DNA from: CAYYFX01 sp046330135
Lineage (GTDB): Bacteria; ARS69
Direction: 5' to 3'
NCBI GenBank assembly: GCA_046330135.1
Contig: JAXLTI010000007.1
Location: 62,001-126,000 of the forward strand
DNA length: 64,000 bases
Shown: positions 24,284-32,296 of the stretch, piece after piece
Layout of the letters: the number at the start of each line of letters is the position of its first letter
Position numbering within the stretch: the first letter of the stretch is position 1
The notes under the pieces: generated by a model
What the model was told of the DNA's origin: nothing
The model's database searches: none
What the model saw: only the letters and a program-made list of their open reading frames with translations
Translations under genes and position numbers: made by a program

Positions 24284-25302
24284 TCCTCATCCTGAACCCG
24301 TCGATCACGCCGCAGGAGCTGGACGCGCTGCGCGAGCGGCTGGAGTCGCTGGGCATCGGCGTGTACCACGCGCAGGGAGCCGAGCGATCGGTCTTCACGC
24401 TCGAAGGAGACGAGGAGCTCCTGCGCTCCGCGCAGCTCGAAGCGCTGCCCGGGGTCGAGCGCGTCGTGGCCACGCAGAAGCCCTACAAGCTCGCCAGCCG
24501 CGACTACCGCCCGGAGAAGAGCCGCTTCCGGATCGGCCCCGGCGAAGCGTGCGCGATCGGCGGCAAGCGCGTGGTAGTGATGGCGGGGCCGTGCTCGGTG
24601 GAGTCGCGCGCGCAGTGCTTCACGATCGGCGACTCCGTGGCGAAGGCCGGCGCGTCGCTCTTCCGCGGCGGCGCGTTCAAGCCGCGCACGTCGCCGTACT
24701 CGTTCCAGGGGCTCGGCAAGGAGGGGCTCGAGATCCTCGCCGAGGTCCGCGCACGCACCGGCCTCGGCGTCATCACCGAAGTCATGGACACCCGCGACGT
24801 GGCGCTGGTGGTGGAGTATGCGGACGTGATCCAGATCGGCGCCCGCAACGTGCAGAACTTCAGCCTCCTGAACGAGGTCGGGAAGACGCGCACGCCCGTG
24901 TTCGTGAAGCGCGGCATGATGACCACGATCACCGAGCTGCTCATGTCGGCCGAGTACGTCATGGCGAACGGGAACGAGCAGGTCATCCTCTGCGAGCGCG
25001 GGATCCGCGCCTTCGATCCGCTGCTGCGCAACACGCTGGACCTCTCCGCGGTGCCGCTCCTGCAGAGTCTCACGCACCTGCCCGTGGTGGTGGACCCGAG
25101 CCACGGCACCGGGGACTGGCGCTTCGTCACGCCGATGGCGCTCGCCGCGGTGGCCGCGGGCGCGGACGGCGTGATGATGGAGGTGCACCACGAGCCGGAG
25201 GTGGCGTTCTCCGACGGCAAGCAGTCCCTCAAGCCGGAGAAGTTCGCCGCCGCGATGACCGGGATGCGCCGCGTGGCGCGGGCCGTGGGGCGAACGCTCT
25301 GA
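24280..25302 (+). CDS. aroF: 3-deoxy-7-phosphoheptulonate synthase (Thermotoga/Bacillus type)
   Basis: 340 residues from GTG 24280. An N-terminal ferredoxin-like regulatory domain of about 70 residues precedes the TIM barrel, whose blocks include VVVMAGPCSVES, FRGGAFKPRTSPYSFQGLG, QIGARNVQNF, VFVKRGMMTT, LCERGIRAF and VVVDPSHGTG. This is the type I-beta enzyme and condenses PEP with erythrose-4-P, the first step of the shikimate path. The regulatory domain suggests feedback by an aromatic product. 4-bp overlaps with rluB and with the aroA region. Confidence 0.93.
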   Translation: MILILNPSITPQELDALRERLESLGIGVYHAQGAERSVFTLEGDEELLRSAQLEALPGVERVVATQKPYKLASRDYRPEKSRFRIGPGEACAIGGKRVVVMAGPCSVESRAQCFTIGDSVAKAGASLFRGGAFKPRTSPYSFQGLGKEGLEILAEVRARTGLGVITEVMDTRDVALVVEYADVIQIGARNVQNFSLLNEVGKTRTPVFVKRGMMTTITELLMSAEYVMANGNEQVILCERGIRAFDPLLRNTLDLSAVPLLQSLTHLPVVVDPSHGTGDWRFVTPMALAAVAAGADGVMMEVHHEPEVAFSDGKQSLKPEKFAAAMTGMRRVARAVGRTL

Positions 25303-25322
25303 GCGCGCGAGGTCCGCGGATC

Positions 25323-26588
25323 GTGGGCACGCTGGCTCCGCCGGGGGACAAGTCGCTCTCGCACCGGGCGCTGCTCTTCGCCGCGCTCGCGGGAGGGGCC
25401 GCCGAGCTGGAGCGGCTCAATCCCGGGGAGGACGTGGAGTCCACCGCCCGGGCGCTCCGGGCGCTGGGGGTCCGGGTGCAGCGTCGCGGCGAGCGGTGGC
25501 GCGTGGAGGGCGGGGGAGCGAAGGCCCTGCGGCGGCCCGCCCGCGCGATCGACTGCGGCAACTCCGGCACCACGATGCGGCTTCTGGCGGGCGTGCTGGC
25601 CGCCTGTCCCTTCGAGTCGCGTCTCGTGGGCGATGCCTCGCTCTCGCGCCGGCCGATGGATCGCGTGGCCGATCCGTTGACGCGCATGGGGGCGCGCGTG
25701 GAGGGACGAAGGCTCGGCGGCTCGCTCGTGGCGCCGCTCGTGGTGCGCGGCGGGGGCCTGCGGCCGATCGCGCACCGCGGCCGCCTCGCGAGCGCGCAGG
25801 TCAAGTCCGCGATCCTCCTCGCCGCTTGCGTGGCCGGCGTGGCCGTGGAGGTCCGCGAGCCGCACCGCTCGCGCGATCACACCGAGCGCATGCTTCGCGC
25901 GCTGGGAGCGCGCCTTCGCCGCACGCGGGGCGGCGTGCGCCTCGAAGCGGGCGGCGCGCTTCGCTCCCCCGCGGGCCGCGTGCCCGGGGACCCTTCGGCG
26001 GGTGCCTTCTTCGCCGCCGCGGCGGCGGCGCTCCCGGGCTCGGACCTCGTGCTCGAGGACGTCGCGCTCAACCCCACGCGACTGGGGTTCTATCGGGCGC
26101 TCGTGCGCATGGGCGCGCGCGTCGAGGCTGCGGAGACGCGACGCTGGTGCGGCGAGCCGGTCGGCCGGCTGCGCGTGCGCCCGGCGGCGCTTCGCGCGAT
26201 CGCCGTGTCGCCCCCCGCGGTTCCCGCGCTCGTGGACGAGATCCCGGTGCTCGCCGTGCTCGCCGCCGGCGCGGCTCGCGGCGTCACGCGGATCCGGGGC
26301 GCGGGAGAGCTGCGCGTGAAGGAGAGCGATCGGATCGCGGCGCTCGCCGATGGCCTCGCGCGGCTCGGCGCCGACGTCGTGGAGCGCCCGGACGGCCTCG
26401 TGATCGCGGGCGGCCGGCTCGGCGGCGGCGTCGTGGATGCGCGCGGCGACCACCGCATCGCGATGGCGTTCCGCGTGGCGGGGCTCCTGGCGTCGGGTCG
26501 CGTGCGCGTCGGGGGCGCGCGCGCGATGCGTATCTCGCATCCCGGCTTCGAGCGCGATCTCGCGCGCCTGCTCCGAGGTCGCCGATGA
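25323..26588 (+). CDS. aroA: 3-phosphoshikimate 1-carboxyvinyltransferase (EPSP synthase)
   Basis: 421 residues from GTG 25323. APPGDKSLSHRALLFAA binds PEP and phosphate; AIDCGNSGTTMRLLAG, SAQVKSAILLA, VPGDPSAGAFFAAAAA, RVKESDRI and DHRIAMAF are the family blocks. It makes EPSP from shikimate-3-P and PEP. No ATG begins the frame: a CTG at 25299 overlapping the preceding stop is possible, but GTG 25323 gives the usual short lead before the PGDKS motif. ATGA overlap with cmk. Confidence 0.92.
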   Translation: MGTLAPPGDKSLSHRALLFAALAGGAAELERLNPGEDVESTARALRALGVRVQRRGERWRVEGGGAKALRRPARAIDCGNSGTTMRLLAGVLAACPFESRLVGDASLSRRPMDRVADPLTRMGARVEGRRLGGSLVAPLVVRGGGLRPIAHRGRLASAQVKSAILLAACVAGVAVEVREPHRSRDHTERMLRALGARLRRTRGGVRLEAGGALRSPAGRVPGDPSAGAFFAAAAAALPGSDLVLEDVALNPTRLGFYRALVRMGARVEAAETRRWCGEPVGRLRVRPAALRAIAVSPPAVPALVDEIPVLAVLAAGAARGVTRIRGAGELRVKESDRIAALADGLARLGADVVERPDGLVIAGGRLGGGVVDARGDHRIAMAFRVAGLLASGRVRVGGARAMRISHPGFERDLARLLRGRR

Positions 26589-27280
26589 CGGGCGAGGCGC
26601 GCAGTTTCGTCGTGGCGATCGACGGTCCCGCCGCCTCGGGGAAGAGCACCACCGCGCGGGCGGCGGCCGAACGGCTCGGCTTCCGCTATCTCGACACCGG
26701 AGCGATGTACCGCGCCCTCACGTGGAAGGCGCTCGCCTCGGGCGTGGATCCGGCGGATCGGGCGGCGCTGGGCGCGCTCGCGGAACGCACGCGCTTCGCG
26801 CTCTCGCCCGGCCCCGCCGGGGACCGTCTTCTGGTGGACGGCGAAGACGTGGCGGAGCGGCTCCGCGCGCCGGCGGTCACGCGCGCGGTCTCGCTCGTGG
26901 CCAGCGTGCCGGCGGTTCGCCGGCGGTTGGTGGGCTTCCAGCGCGAGCTCGCCCGCGGCGGCCCCTGCGTGGTGGAGGGTCGCGACATCGGGACGGTGGT
27001 CTTCCCCGACGCGCCCGTGAAGATCTTCCTCCGCGCCTCGCTCGAGGAGCGGGCCCGTCGCCGCCGGGAGGAGCTGGCGGGGGAGCGCCCGAGCGTCGAG
27101 GACCTCGCGGAGGAGATCCGCCGCCGCGACGCGATGGACGAGGGCCGGGAGGACAGCCCGCTTCGCCCGGCTCCGGACGCGATCCCGCTGGATACGACGG
27201 GGCTGACGGTCGAAGAGGTGGTGGAGGCCATCGTCCGGGCGGTGCGCGCCGCCGCCGGTCGAGAGCGACCCTTCCGATGA
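26585..27280 (+). CDS. cmk: Cytidylate kinase
   Basis: 231 residues. VVAIDGPAASGKSTTARAAAERLGFRYLDTGAMYRALT carries the P-loop and CMP-binding start; VVEGRDIGTVVFPDAPVKIFLRAS and RRRDAMDEGREDSPLRPAPDA are the Cmk-specific NMP and lid regions. Phosphorylates CMP and dCMP. The gene ends before a G/C hairpin, so it probably closes the murJ-to-cmk operon. Confidence 0.95.
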   Translation: MTGEARSFVVAIDGPAASGKSTTARAAAERLGFRYLDTGAMYRALTWKALASGVDPADRAALGALAERTRFALSPGPAGDRLLVDGEDVAERLRAPAVTRAVSLVASVPAVRRRLVGFQRELARGGPCVVEGRDIGTVVFPDAPVKIFLRASLEERARRRREELAGERPSVEDLAEEIRRRDAMDEGREDSPLRPAPDAIPLDTTGLTVEEVVEAIVRAVRAAAGRERPFR

Positions 27281-27310
27281 GGGTCCTCGAGGCTCCGCCT
27301 GCTCGCGTCG

Positions 27311-27341
27311 CGCCCCTCCGCCGGGTCCGGCGGGGGGGGCG
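27311..27341 (+). terminator. Hairpin between cmk and plsC
   Basis: CGCCCCTCCGCC pairs with GGCGGGGGGGGCG across a 6-nt loop: 12 pairs, one G-T wobble and one bulged G. A CTCTTTT tract follows 11 nt later. Terminator-like. Confidence 0.5.
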
Positions 27342-27377
27342 TCGAGATTCCCTCTTTTCCCGTCGCCGCCCGTCGGG

Positions 27378-27383
27378 TAAGAT
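27378..27383 (+). promoter_or_regulatory. Possible -10 box of plsC-rpsA (TAAGAT)
   Basis: TAAGATCCCCG lies 48 bp before the plsC TTG and after the hairpin, where a promoter is needed. It repeats the sequence found before scpA. No convincing -35. Confidence 0.3.
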
Positions 27384-27425
27384 CCCCGGTCGGCGCTTCC
27401 GTGAACCGGAGGAATCGGCCCCGCG

Positions 27426-28145
27426 TTGAGCCCCTGGTATCGTTTCATTCGGGCTCTGGCGTACGCGCTGGCCCGACTCCTCTGGGGGCTCCGGGTCGAC
27501 GGTCGTGAGAACTTGCCCTCCACGGGGCCCGCGATCGTCGCCTGCAATCACGTCAGCAACCTCGATCCGCCGATCCTCGGGGCCATCGTCGCCCGGGAAG
27601 CGGGGTTCGTCGCGAAGCAGGAGCTCTTCGCGGTGCCGGGGCTCGGGTGGCTGATCCGGTCGCTGAACGCGATCCCGATCGACCGCTCGCGGCTCTCGCG
27701 CGAGACGCTGGACACGCTGGTGGAGTTCCTGGACGGGGGGCGGGTGCTGATCCTCTTCCCGGAGGGGACCCGGTCGCGGAGCGGCGATCTGCTGCCCGCG
27801 AAGCCCGGCGTGGGAATGCTGTTGGTCAGGCGGCCGGTGACCGTGATTCCGGCCTACATCGAGGGGACGCGGTCTCCGCTGCGGAATGTCTTCCGCCGGG
27901 GACGCATCCGGGTGGTCTTCGGACGCCCGCATGCGCTCCCGCAGGACGCCGAGTCCGACTCGCAGGGACGGCGGGATCCCCGCCGCATCGCCGAATCGAT
28001 TCTGGACGCGATTCGGCGCGTGAGGGACGAGGTGACACCGCAGGGAGCGGGGTCTCCCGGCACCCCGGAGGATCGCGCTCGCGCGCGAAGCCTCCGCGCC
28101 GACGAGCTCCGAATCCGAGACGAAGGGACGGAACCTGAAGAATGA
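27426..28145 (+). CDS. plsC: 1-acyl-sn-glycerol-3-phosphate acyltransferase
   Basis: 239 residues from TTG 27426 (GGAGGA 11 nt upstream). CNHVSNLDPP is the HX4D catalytic motif, LFPEGTRSRSG the substrate-binding EGTR motif, and VIPAYIEGTRSPL follows. Residues 5-22 form the only hydrophobic segment, consistent with inner-membrane attachment. It acylates lysophosphatidate to phosphatidate. The last 45 residues are a polar, charged extension. ATGA overlap with rpsA, a pairing seen in many bacteria (cmk-plsC-rpsA). Confidence 0.92.
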   Translation: MSPWYRFIRALAYALARLLWGLRVDGRENLPSTGPAIVACNHVSNLDPPILGAIVAREAGFVAKQELFAVPGLGWLIRSLNAIPIDRSRLSRETLDTLVEFLDGGRVLILFPEGTRSRSGDLLPAKPGVGMLLVRRPVTVIPAYIEGTRSPLRNVFRRGRIRVVFGRPHALPQDAESDSQGRRDPRRIAESILDAIRRVRDEVTPQGAGSPGTPEDRARARSLRADELRIRDEGTEPEE

Positions 28146-30001
28146 CGGAACCCACCGAATTGGAAGATACCCGTGACGACGCGCCGGCCGAGAGGGTCGT
28201 CGTGCCGCAGCCGCCGAGGTTCGTGAACCTGGCGGACGAGGAGGACCTCGACCTCGAGTCCCCCGCGATCAAGGAGCTGCTCGGTCTCTACGAGGAGACT
28301 CTGGGGGACCTCACGGAAGGCCAGATCGTCCGCGGACGGATCCTGGAGGTCGGCGAGAAGGACGTGCTCGTCGACATCGGATTCAAGTCCGAGGGCATCA
28401 TTCCGCTCGCGGAATTCTCCGACGTAGGCTCGGTGTCGCCGGGCGAGATCGTCGAGGTCTACCTCGAGCGCATGGAGAACTCGGACGGGCTCGTCGTGCT
28501 GTCGAAGCAGCGCGCCGACTTCCTCCGCGTGTGGAACAAGATCAAGGAGGCCTACGACAGCCAGGACGTCGTCAAGGGGCGTCTCGTGCGCCGCATCAAG
28601 GGCGGCGTGGTCGTGGATCTCTTCGGCGTGGACGCGTTCCTGCCGGGGTCGCAGGTGGCGCTGCGCCGCGTTCCGAACCTCGACGATCTGCTCGGGCAGA
28701 CGCTCGAGTTCCGCGTGATCAAGCTGAACAAGCGCCGGCGGAACATCGTCGTGTCGCGGCGCGTGGTGCTCGAGGAAGAGCGCGCCGTCAAGCGCGGCAA
28801 GCTCATCAAGGAGCTGGAGAAGGGCCAGATCCGCGAGGGCCAGGTGAAGAACATCACCGACTTCGGCGCGTTCGTGGATCTCGGCGGCATCGACGGCCTC
28901 CTGCACATCACGGACATGTCGTGGGGCCGCGTGAGCCACCCCTCCGAGGTCGTGCAGATCGGGGACACGATCAAGGTCAAGGTGCTGGAGTTCGACAAGG
29001 AGCGGGAGCGCATCTCGCTCGGCCTGAAGCAGCTCGAGCCGTATCCGTGGGAGAACGTCGCGGCGAAGTACGCCGTGAACACGCGGGTGCGCGGGCGGGT
29101 CGTGTCCATCACGGACTACGGCGCGTTCATCGAGCTGGAGAAGGGCGTGGAGGGTCTCATCCACGTCTCGGAGATGAGCTGGACGCGCCACGTGCGGCAC
29201 CCGGCGAAGATCCTCTCCATCGGGGACGTCATCGACGCGGTCGTGCTGAAGGTGGACCCGGAGAACGAGAAGATCTCGCTCGGTCTGAAGCAGGTGGAGC
29301 CGGATCCGTGGCTCACGCTGGACGAGAAGTACCCCGTGGGGTCGAAGTTCAGCGGGAAGGTGCGCAACCTCACGAACTTCGGCGCCTTCGTCGAGCTCGA
29401 GGAGGGCATCGACGGGCTGGTCCACATCAGCGACATGTCGTGGACGAAGCGCATCCGTCATCCTTCGGAGGTCGTGAAGAAGGGCGACGACGTCGAGGTC
29501 GTGATCCTGAACATCGACAAGGAAGCGCGCCGGATCTCCCTGGGCCTGAAGCAGGTGAAGGACGATCCGTGGCTCGAGCTGTCGGAGCGCTACCAGCCGG
29601 GCATCTCCGCGAAGGGGACCATCAGCCGCGTGCTGGATCGCGGCGTGGTGGTGGATCTCGCGGACGACCTGGAAGGGTTCGTGCCGATCTCGCACCTCGG
29701 CTTCGAGAACATCGGGACGCCGGGCGACCTGTTCCAGGAGGGGGACGACCTTCCTCTCCGCGTGATCAGCCTCGACCAGCAGCAGCGGCGCATCGTGCTC
29801 TCGCTGAAGGACCACCTCGCCACGTTGGACGACGAGGACGAGATGGCCTATCGCGCCGAGGTCCAGCGGCGTGCCGGCGAGCGCCGGGCGAAGGCAGAGG
29901 CACGGGACGCGGCGGGCGAGGCGGCAGCCGCGCGTGCCGGCGATCCGGACGACTCGGCCTTCGAGGAGATCGAGCGCTCCTTGAGCGAGGAGTCGGCGTA
30001 G
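28142..30001 (+). CDS. rpsA: 30S ribosomal protein S1
   Basis: 619 residues with six S1 domains. Recognisable repeats are GQIVRGRILEVGEKDVLVDIG, VVKGRLVRRIKGGVVVDLFG, GQIREGQVKNITDFGAFVDLG, RVRGRVVSITDYGAFIEL, KFSGKVRNLTNFGAFVEL and SAKGTISRVLDRGVVVDL. It presents mRNA to the 30S subunit. A 40-residue acidic N-terminal lead and a charged Ala-rich tail flank the repeats. Full-length compared with E. coli (557) plus extensions. Confidence 0.96.
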   Translation: MTEPTELEDTRDDAPAERVVVPQPPRFVNLADEEDLDLESPAIKELLGLYEETLGDLTEGQIVRGRILEVGEKDVLVDIGFKSEGIIPLAEFSDVGSVSPGEIVEVYLERMENSDGLVVLSKQRADFLRVWNKIKEAYDSQDVVKGRLVRRIKGGVVVDLFGVDAFLPGSQVALRRVPNLDDLLGQTLEFRVIKLNKRRRNIVVSRRVVLEEERAVKRGKLIKELEKGQIREGQVKNITDFGAFVDLGGIDGLLHITDMSWGRVSHPSEVVQIGDTIKVKVLEFDKERERISLGLKQLEPYPWENVAAKYAVNTRVRGRVVSITDYGAFIELEKGVEGLIHVSEMSWTRHVRHPAKILSIGDVIDAVVLKVDPENEKISLGLKQVEPDPWLTLDEKYPVGSKFSGKVRNLTNFGAFVELEEGIDGLVHISDMSWTKRIRHPSEVVKKGDDVEVVILNIDKEARRISLGLKQVKDDPWLELSERYQPGISAKGTISRVLDRGVVVDLADDLEGFVPISHLGFENIGTPGDLFQEGDDLPLRVISLDQQQRRIVLSLKDHLATLDDEDEMAYRAEVQRRAGERRAKAEARDAAGEAAAARAGDPDDSAFEEIERSLSEESA

Positions 30002-30010
30002 GGGAAGCTC

Positions 30011-30039
30011 TTGACGTGACTGCGGCGCTCCGCCAAGTT
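30011..30039 (+). promoter_or_regulatory. tRNA-Val promoter
   Basis: TTGACG (30011-30016) is 17 bp from CAAGTT (30034-30039), which resembles the TAGGTT -10 boxes before tRNA-Arg and aroB. The tRNA begins about 34 nt downstream of the predicted start. Confidence 0.5.
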
Positions 30040-30079
30040 TTCGGCCCGGTCGGTAGGACCGGTCGGCGAGCGCCGGTGT

Positions 30080-30156
30080 GGGCGATTAGCTCAGCTGGCT
30101 AGAGTGCCTGCTTGACATGCAGGAGGTCACTGGTTCAAGTCCAGTATCGCCCACCA
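30080..30156 (+). tRNA. tRNA-Val (GAC)
   Basis: 77 nt with encoded CCA. Acceptor GGGCGAT pairs with ATCGCCC; D-arm TTAGCTCAGCTGGCTAGAG; anticodon stem CCTGC/GCAGG with loop TTGACAT gives anticodon GAC at 30114-30116; the T-arm reads CTGGTTCAAGTCCAG. It lies 63 nt before infC and is probably co-transcribed with it. Confidence 0.96.
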
Positions 30157-30219
30157 TATTCCGCTGTCGTCGCCGCCGCGGGCCGAGCGGAGGCGACCGC
30201 CACGCAAAGGGAGGAGCAC

Positions 30220-30792
30220 ATCGAGAAGGAGCTGAGGGTCAACGAGCGGATTCGCATCTCGCCGATCCGGGTCGTGGACGAGAACGGTGAGATGCTCGGA
30301 GTGATGGACACCGAGCGGGCTCGCATGCTGGCCCGCGAACGGGGCCTGGATCTGGTGGAGGTCGCGGCGACCACACGCCCGCCCGTCTGCCGGATCATGG
30401 ACTTCGGGAAGTACAAGTACGAGCAGAGCAAGAAGGACCGGAAGGCGCGGAGCAAGCAGCACCAGCAGCAGCTGAAGGAAGTGAAGCTCCGCCCCAAGAT
30501 CGAGAAGCACGACCTCGAGGTGAAGGTCCGGGCCGCCCGCCGGTTCCTCACCGATCGGCACAAGGTGAAGCTCACGATGAACTTCCGTGGGCGCGAGGTG
30601 ACGCACTCGGAAATCGGCCGGGAGATCCTGATCCGGGTCGCCCTGGAGTTGGACGACGTGGCGATGGTCGAGTCCCCGCCGAGGATGGAGGGGCGCTTCA
30701 TGCTGATGCTCCTCTCTCCGAAGGGCTCGGTGGCGAAGAAGACCACGAAGGGCGGGAAGGACGAAGCGCACTCCTCGGAGTCCGTGGAGTAG
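30220..30792 (+). CDS. infC: Translation initiation factor IF-3 with ATC start codon
   Basis: 190 residues. The protein begins IEKELRVNERIRISPIRVVD, the normal IF-3 N-terminus; no ATG/GTG/TTG is available between the tRNA and this point in frame, and GGGAGGAG ends 3 nt (GGAGG core 5 nt) before ATC 30220. IF-3 genes are known for AUU/AUC starts, which IF-3 itself discriminates against, giving autoregulation. N-domain to about residue 80, basic linker (YEQSKKDRKARSKQHQQQLKE), then the C-domain with VKLTMNFRGREVTHSEIG. The frame continues open upstream into the tRNA but that part is not protein. Confidence 0.94.
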   Translation: MEKELRVNERIRISPIRVVDENGEMLGVMDTERARMLARERGLDLVEVAATTRPPVCRIMDFGKYKYEQSKKDRKARSKQHQQQLKEVKLRPKIEKHDLEVKVRAARRFLTDRHKVKLTMNFRGREVTHSEIGREILIRVALELDDVAMVESPPRMEGRFMLMLLSPKGSVAKKTTKGGKDEAHSSESVE

Positions 30793-30837
30793 CGCCGCGC
30801 CGCGCGGCCGCATCGGCTGCGAGGGCGCACGGGTAAC

Positions 30838-30868
30838 GGGGTCCGAAAGCCTCCCGAAGGGGAGCCCC
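30838..30868 (+). promoter_or_regulatory. Structured rplT leader
   Basis: GGGG (30838-30841) can pair with CCCC (30865-30868) around a CTCCC-GAAG-GGGAG hairpin, just before the AAGGAG of rplT. The infC-rplT gap is where L20 represses its operon in other bacteria, so this is a candidate L20-binding element (inference). Confidence 0.35.
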
Positions 30869-30891
30869 CTGACCGACGAAGGAGATTCCTC

Positions 30892-31257
30892 ATGGCACGC
30901 GCACGACGCTCCTACGATGCCCGCCGGCGGCGGCGGAAGGTCCTCAAGCTCGCGAAGGGCAACTACGGCGGCCGCCGCAAGCTGTTCACCGTCGCGCGAC
31001 ACACGGTCGAGAAGGGCCTCGGATACGCCTTCCGGGACCGTCGCGCCCGCAAGCGCGAGTTCCGCCGGCTGTGGATCGTCCGCATCAACGCGGCCGCTCG
31101 CGAGCACGGATTGAGCTATTCGCGCCTCGTGAACGGGCTCAAGCGGGCCGAGGTCGAGCTGGACCGGAGCGTTCTCGCGGAGCTCGCCGTCACCGACCCG
31201 GCGGCCTTCGCGGGCCTCGCCGCCCTCGCCAAGGAACATCTCGCAGCCGCCGCGTAG
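30892..31257 (+). CDS. rplT: 50S ribosomal protein L20
   Basis: 121 residues, normal length. MARARRSYDARRRRRKVLKLAKGNYGGRRKLF is the long basic extension that penetrates the 50S core; FRDRRARKREFRRLWIVRINAAAREHGLSYSRLVNGL is the globular start. AAGGAG 8 nt upstream. It normally follows rpmI (L35), but only 99 bp separate it from infC and no L35 frame exists there. The stop is 4 bp before pheS. Confidence 0.96.
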   Translation: MARARRSYDARRRRRKVLKLAKGNYGGRRKLFTVARHTVEKGLGYAFRDRRARKREFRRLWIVRINAAAREHGLSYSRLVNGLKRAEVELDRSVLAELAVTDPAAFAGLAALAKEHLAAAA

Positions 31258-31261
31258 CCCG

Positions 31262-32296
31262 ATGGCCGCGGTGGAACCCCGGGACGTCCTTCAGGCGGCG
31301 CTGGCGCAGATCGAGTCCGCCGAGAACGCGGATCTCGTGGAGCAGTTGCGTCTACGTTACCTCGGCCGCAAGGGCGAGGTGCCGTTGGCGCTGCGCGGCG
31401 TCGCGGCATTGCCCGAAGCGGATCGTCGCGCCGCCGGCGCCGCGTGGAACGAGGTGCGGCGGGCGCTCGAAGAGGCGGTGAGCCGCCGGCAGTCGGAGTT
31501 CGAGGCGTCGTCGGAGCGCGGCGCGGCGGGCGCGGGCGCCCTGGACGTCACGCTCCCGGGACGGCGTCCCGCCATCGGCCATCCGCACGTCCTGATGGCC
31601 ACCATCGATCGCCTCGTGGACATCTTCCGCTCGCTCGGATTCTCGGTCGCGGACGGCCCCGAGGTGGAGACGGCGCGCTACAACTTCGAGGCGCTGAACA
31701 TCCCCGAGGGCCATCCCACGCGGGACGACCACGATTCCTTCTTCCTCGGGGACGATCTGCTGCTGCGCACGCAGATGTCGCCGGTGCAGATCCGCGTGAT
31801 GGAATCCGTGCCGCCGCCGGTGCGGGTGATCGCGCCCGGCCGCGTCTACCGGCGCGACCACTTCGACGCCAGCCACTCGCCGTTCTTCTTCCAGATGGAA
31901 GGCCTGCACGTGGATCGCGACGTGACGCTCGGCGACCTGAAGGGGACGCTGCACGAGTTCGCGCGGCGCTACTTCGGCGACGCGGTGCGCGTGCGCTTCC
32001 GCGGCAGCTACTTCCCGTTCACGGAGCCGTCGCTCGAGCTGGACGTCTCCTGCACGGTGTGCGGCGGCGTCGGCTGTCCGGTGTGCAAGCGCTCGGGATG
32101 GGTGGAGATCCTCGGCTGCGGCATGGTGCACCCGAACGTGCTGCGCGGCGTCGGCTACGACCCCGAGCAGTTCTCCGGCTGGGCCTTCGGCATGGGGCCG
32201 GATCGCATCACGCTGCTCCGGCACCGCATCCCGGACATCCGCCATCTCTACGAGAACGACCTGCGCTTCCTGCGCCAGTTCGGGGGGGCGCGGTGA
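31262..32296 (+). CDS. pheS: Phenylalanine--tRNA ligase alpha subunit
   Basis: 344 residues. An N-terminal coiled coil binds tRNA; the class II core has GHPHVLMATIDRLVDIFRSLGFSV, RTQMSPVQIRVM (motif 2 region), FFFQMEGLHVDR, GSYFPFTEPSLELDVSC and WAFGMGPDRITLLRHRIPDIRHL (motif 3). A four-Cys knuckle (CTVCGGVGCPVC), common in this family, is present. Acts as an alpha2-beta2 enzyme with PheT, whose GTG overlaps its stop. Confidence 0.96.
   Translation: MAAVEPRDVLQAALAQIESAENADLVEQLRLRYLGRKGEVPLALRGVAALPEADRRAAGAAWNEVRRALEEAVSRRQSEFEASSERGAAGAGALDVTLPGRRPAIGHPHVLMATIDRLVDIFRSLGFSVADGPEVETARYNFEALNIPEGHPTRDDHDSFFLGDDLLLRTQMSPVQIRVMESVPPPVRVIAPGRVYRRDHFDASHSPFFFQMEGLHVDRDVTLGDLKGTLHEFARRYFGDAVRVRFRGSYFPFTEPSLELDVSCTVCGGVGCPVCKRSGWVEILGCGMVHPNVLRGVGYDPEQFSGWAFGMGPDRITLLRHRIPDIRHLYENDLRFLRQFGGAR

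Noticed and set aside
30112..30219. ATG start for infC inside tRNA-Val
   Set aside because: It would translate the tRNA anticodon arm; the IF-3 N-terminus begins at ATC 30220 with a strong ribosome site.
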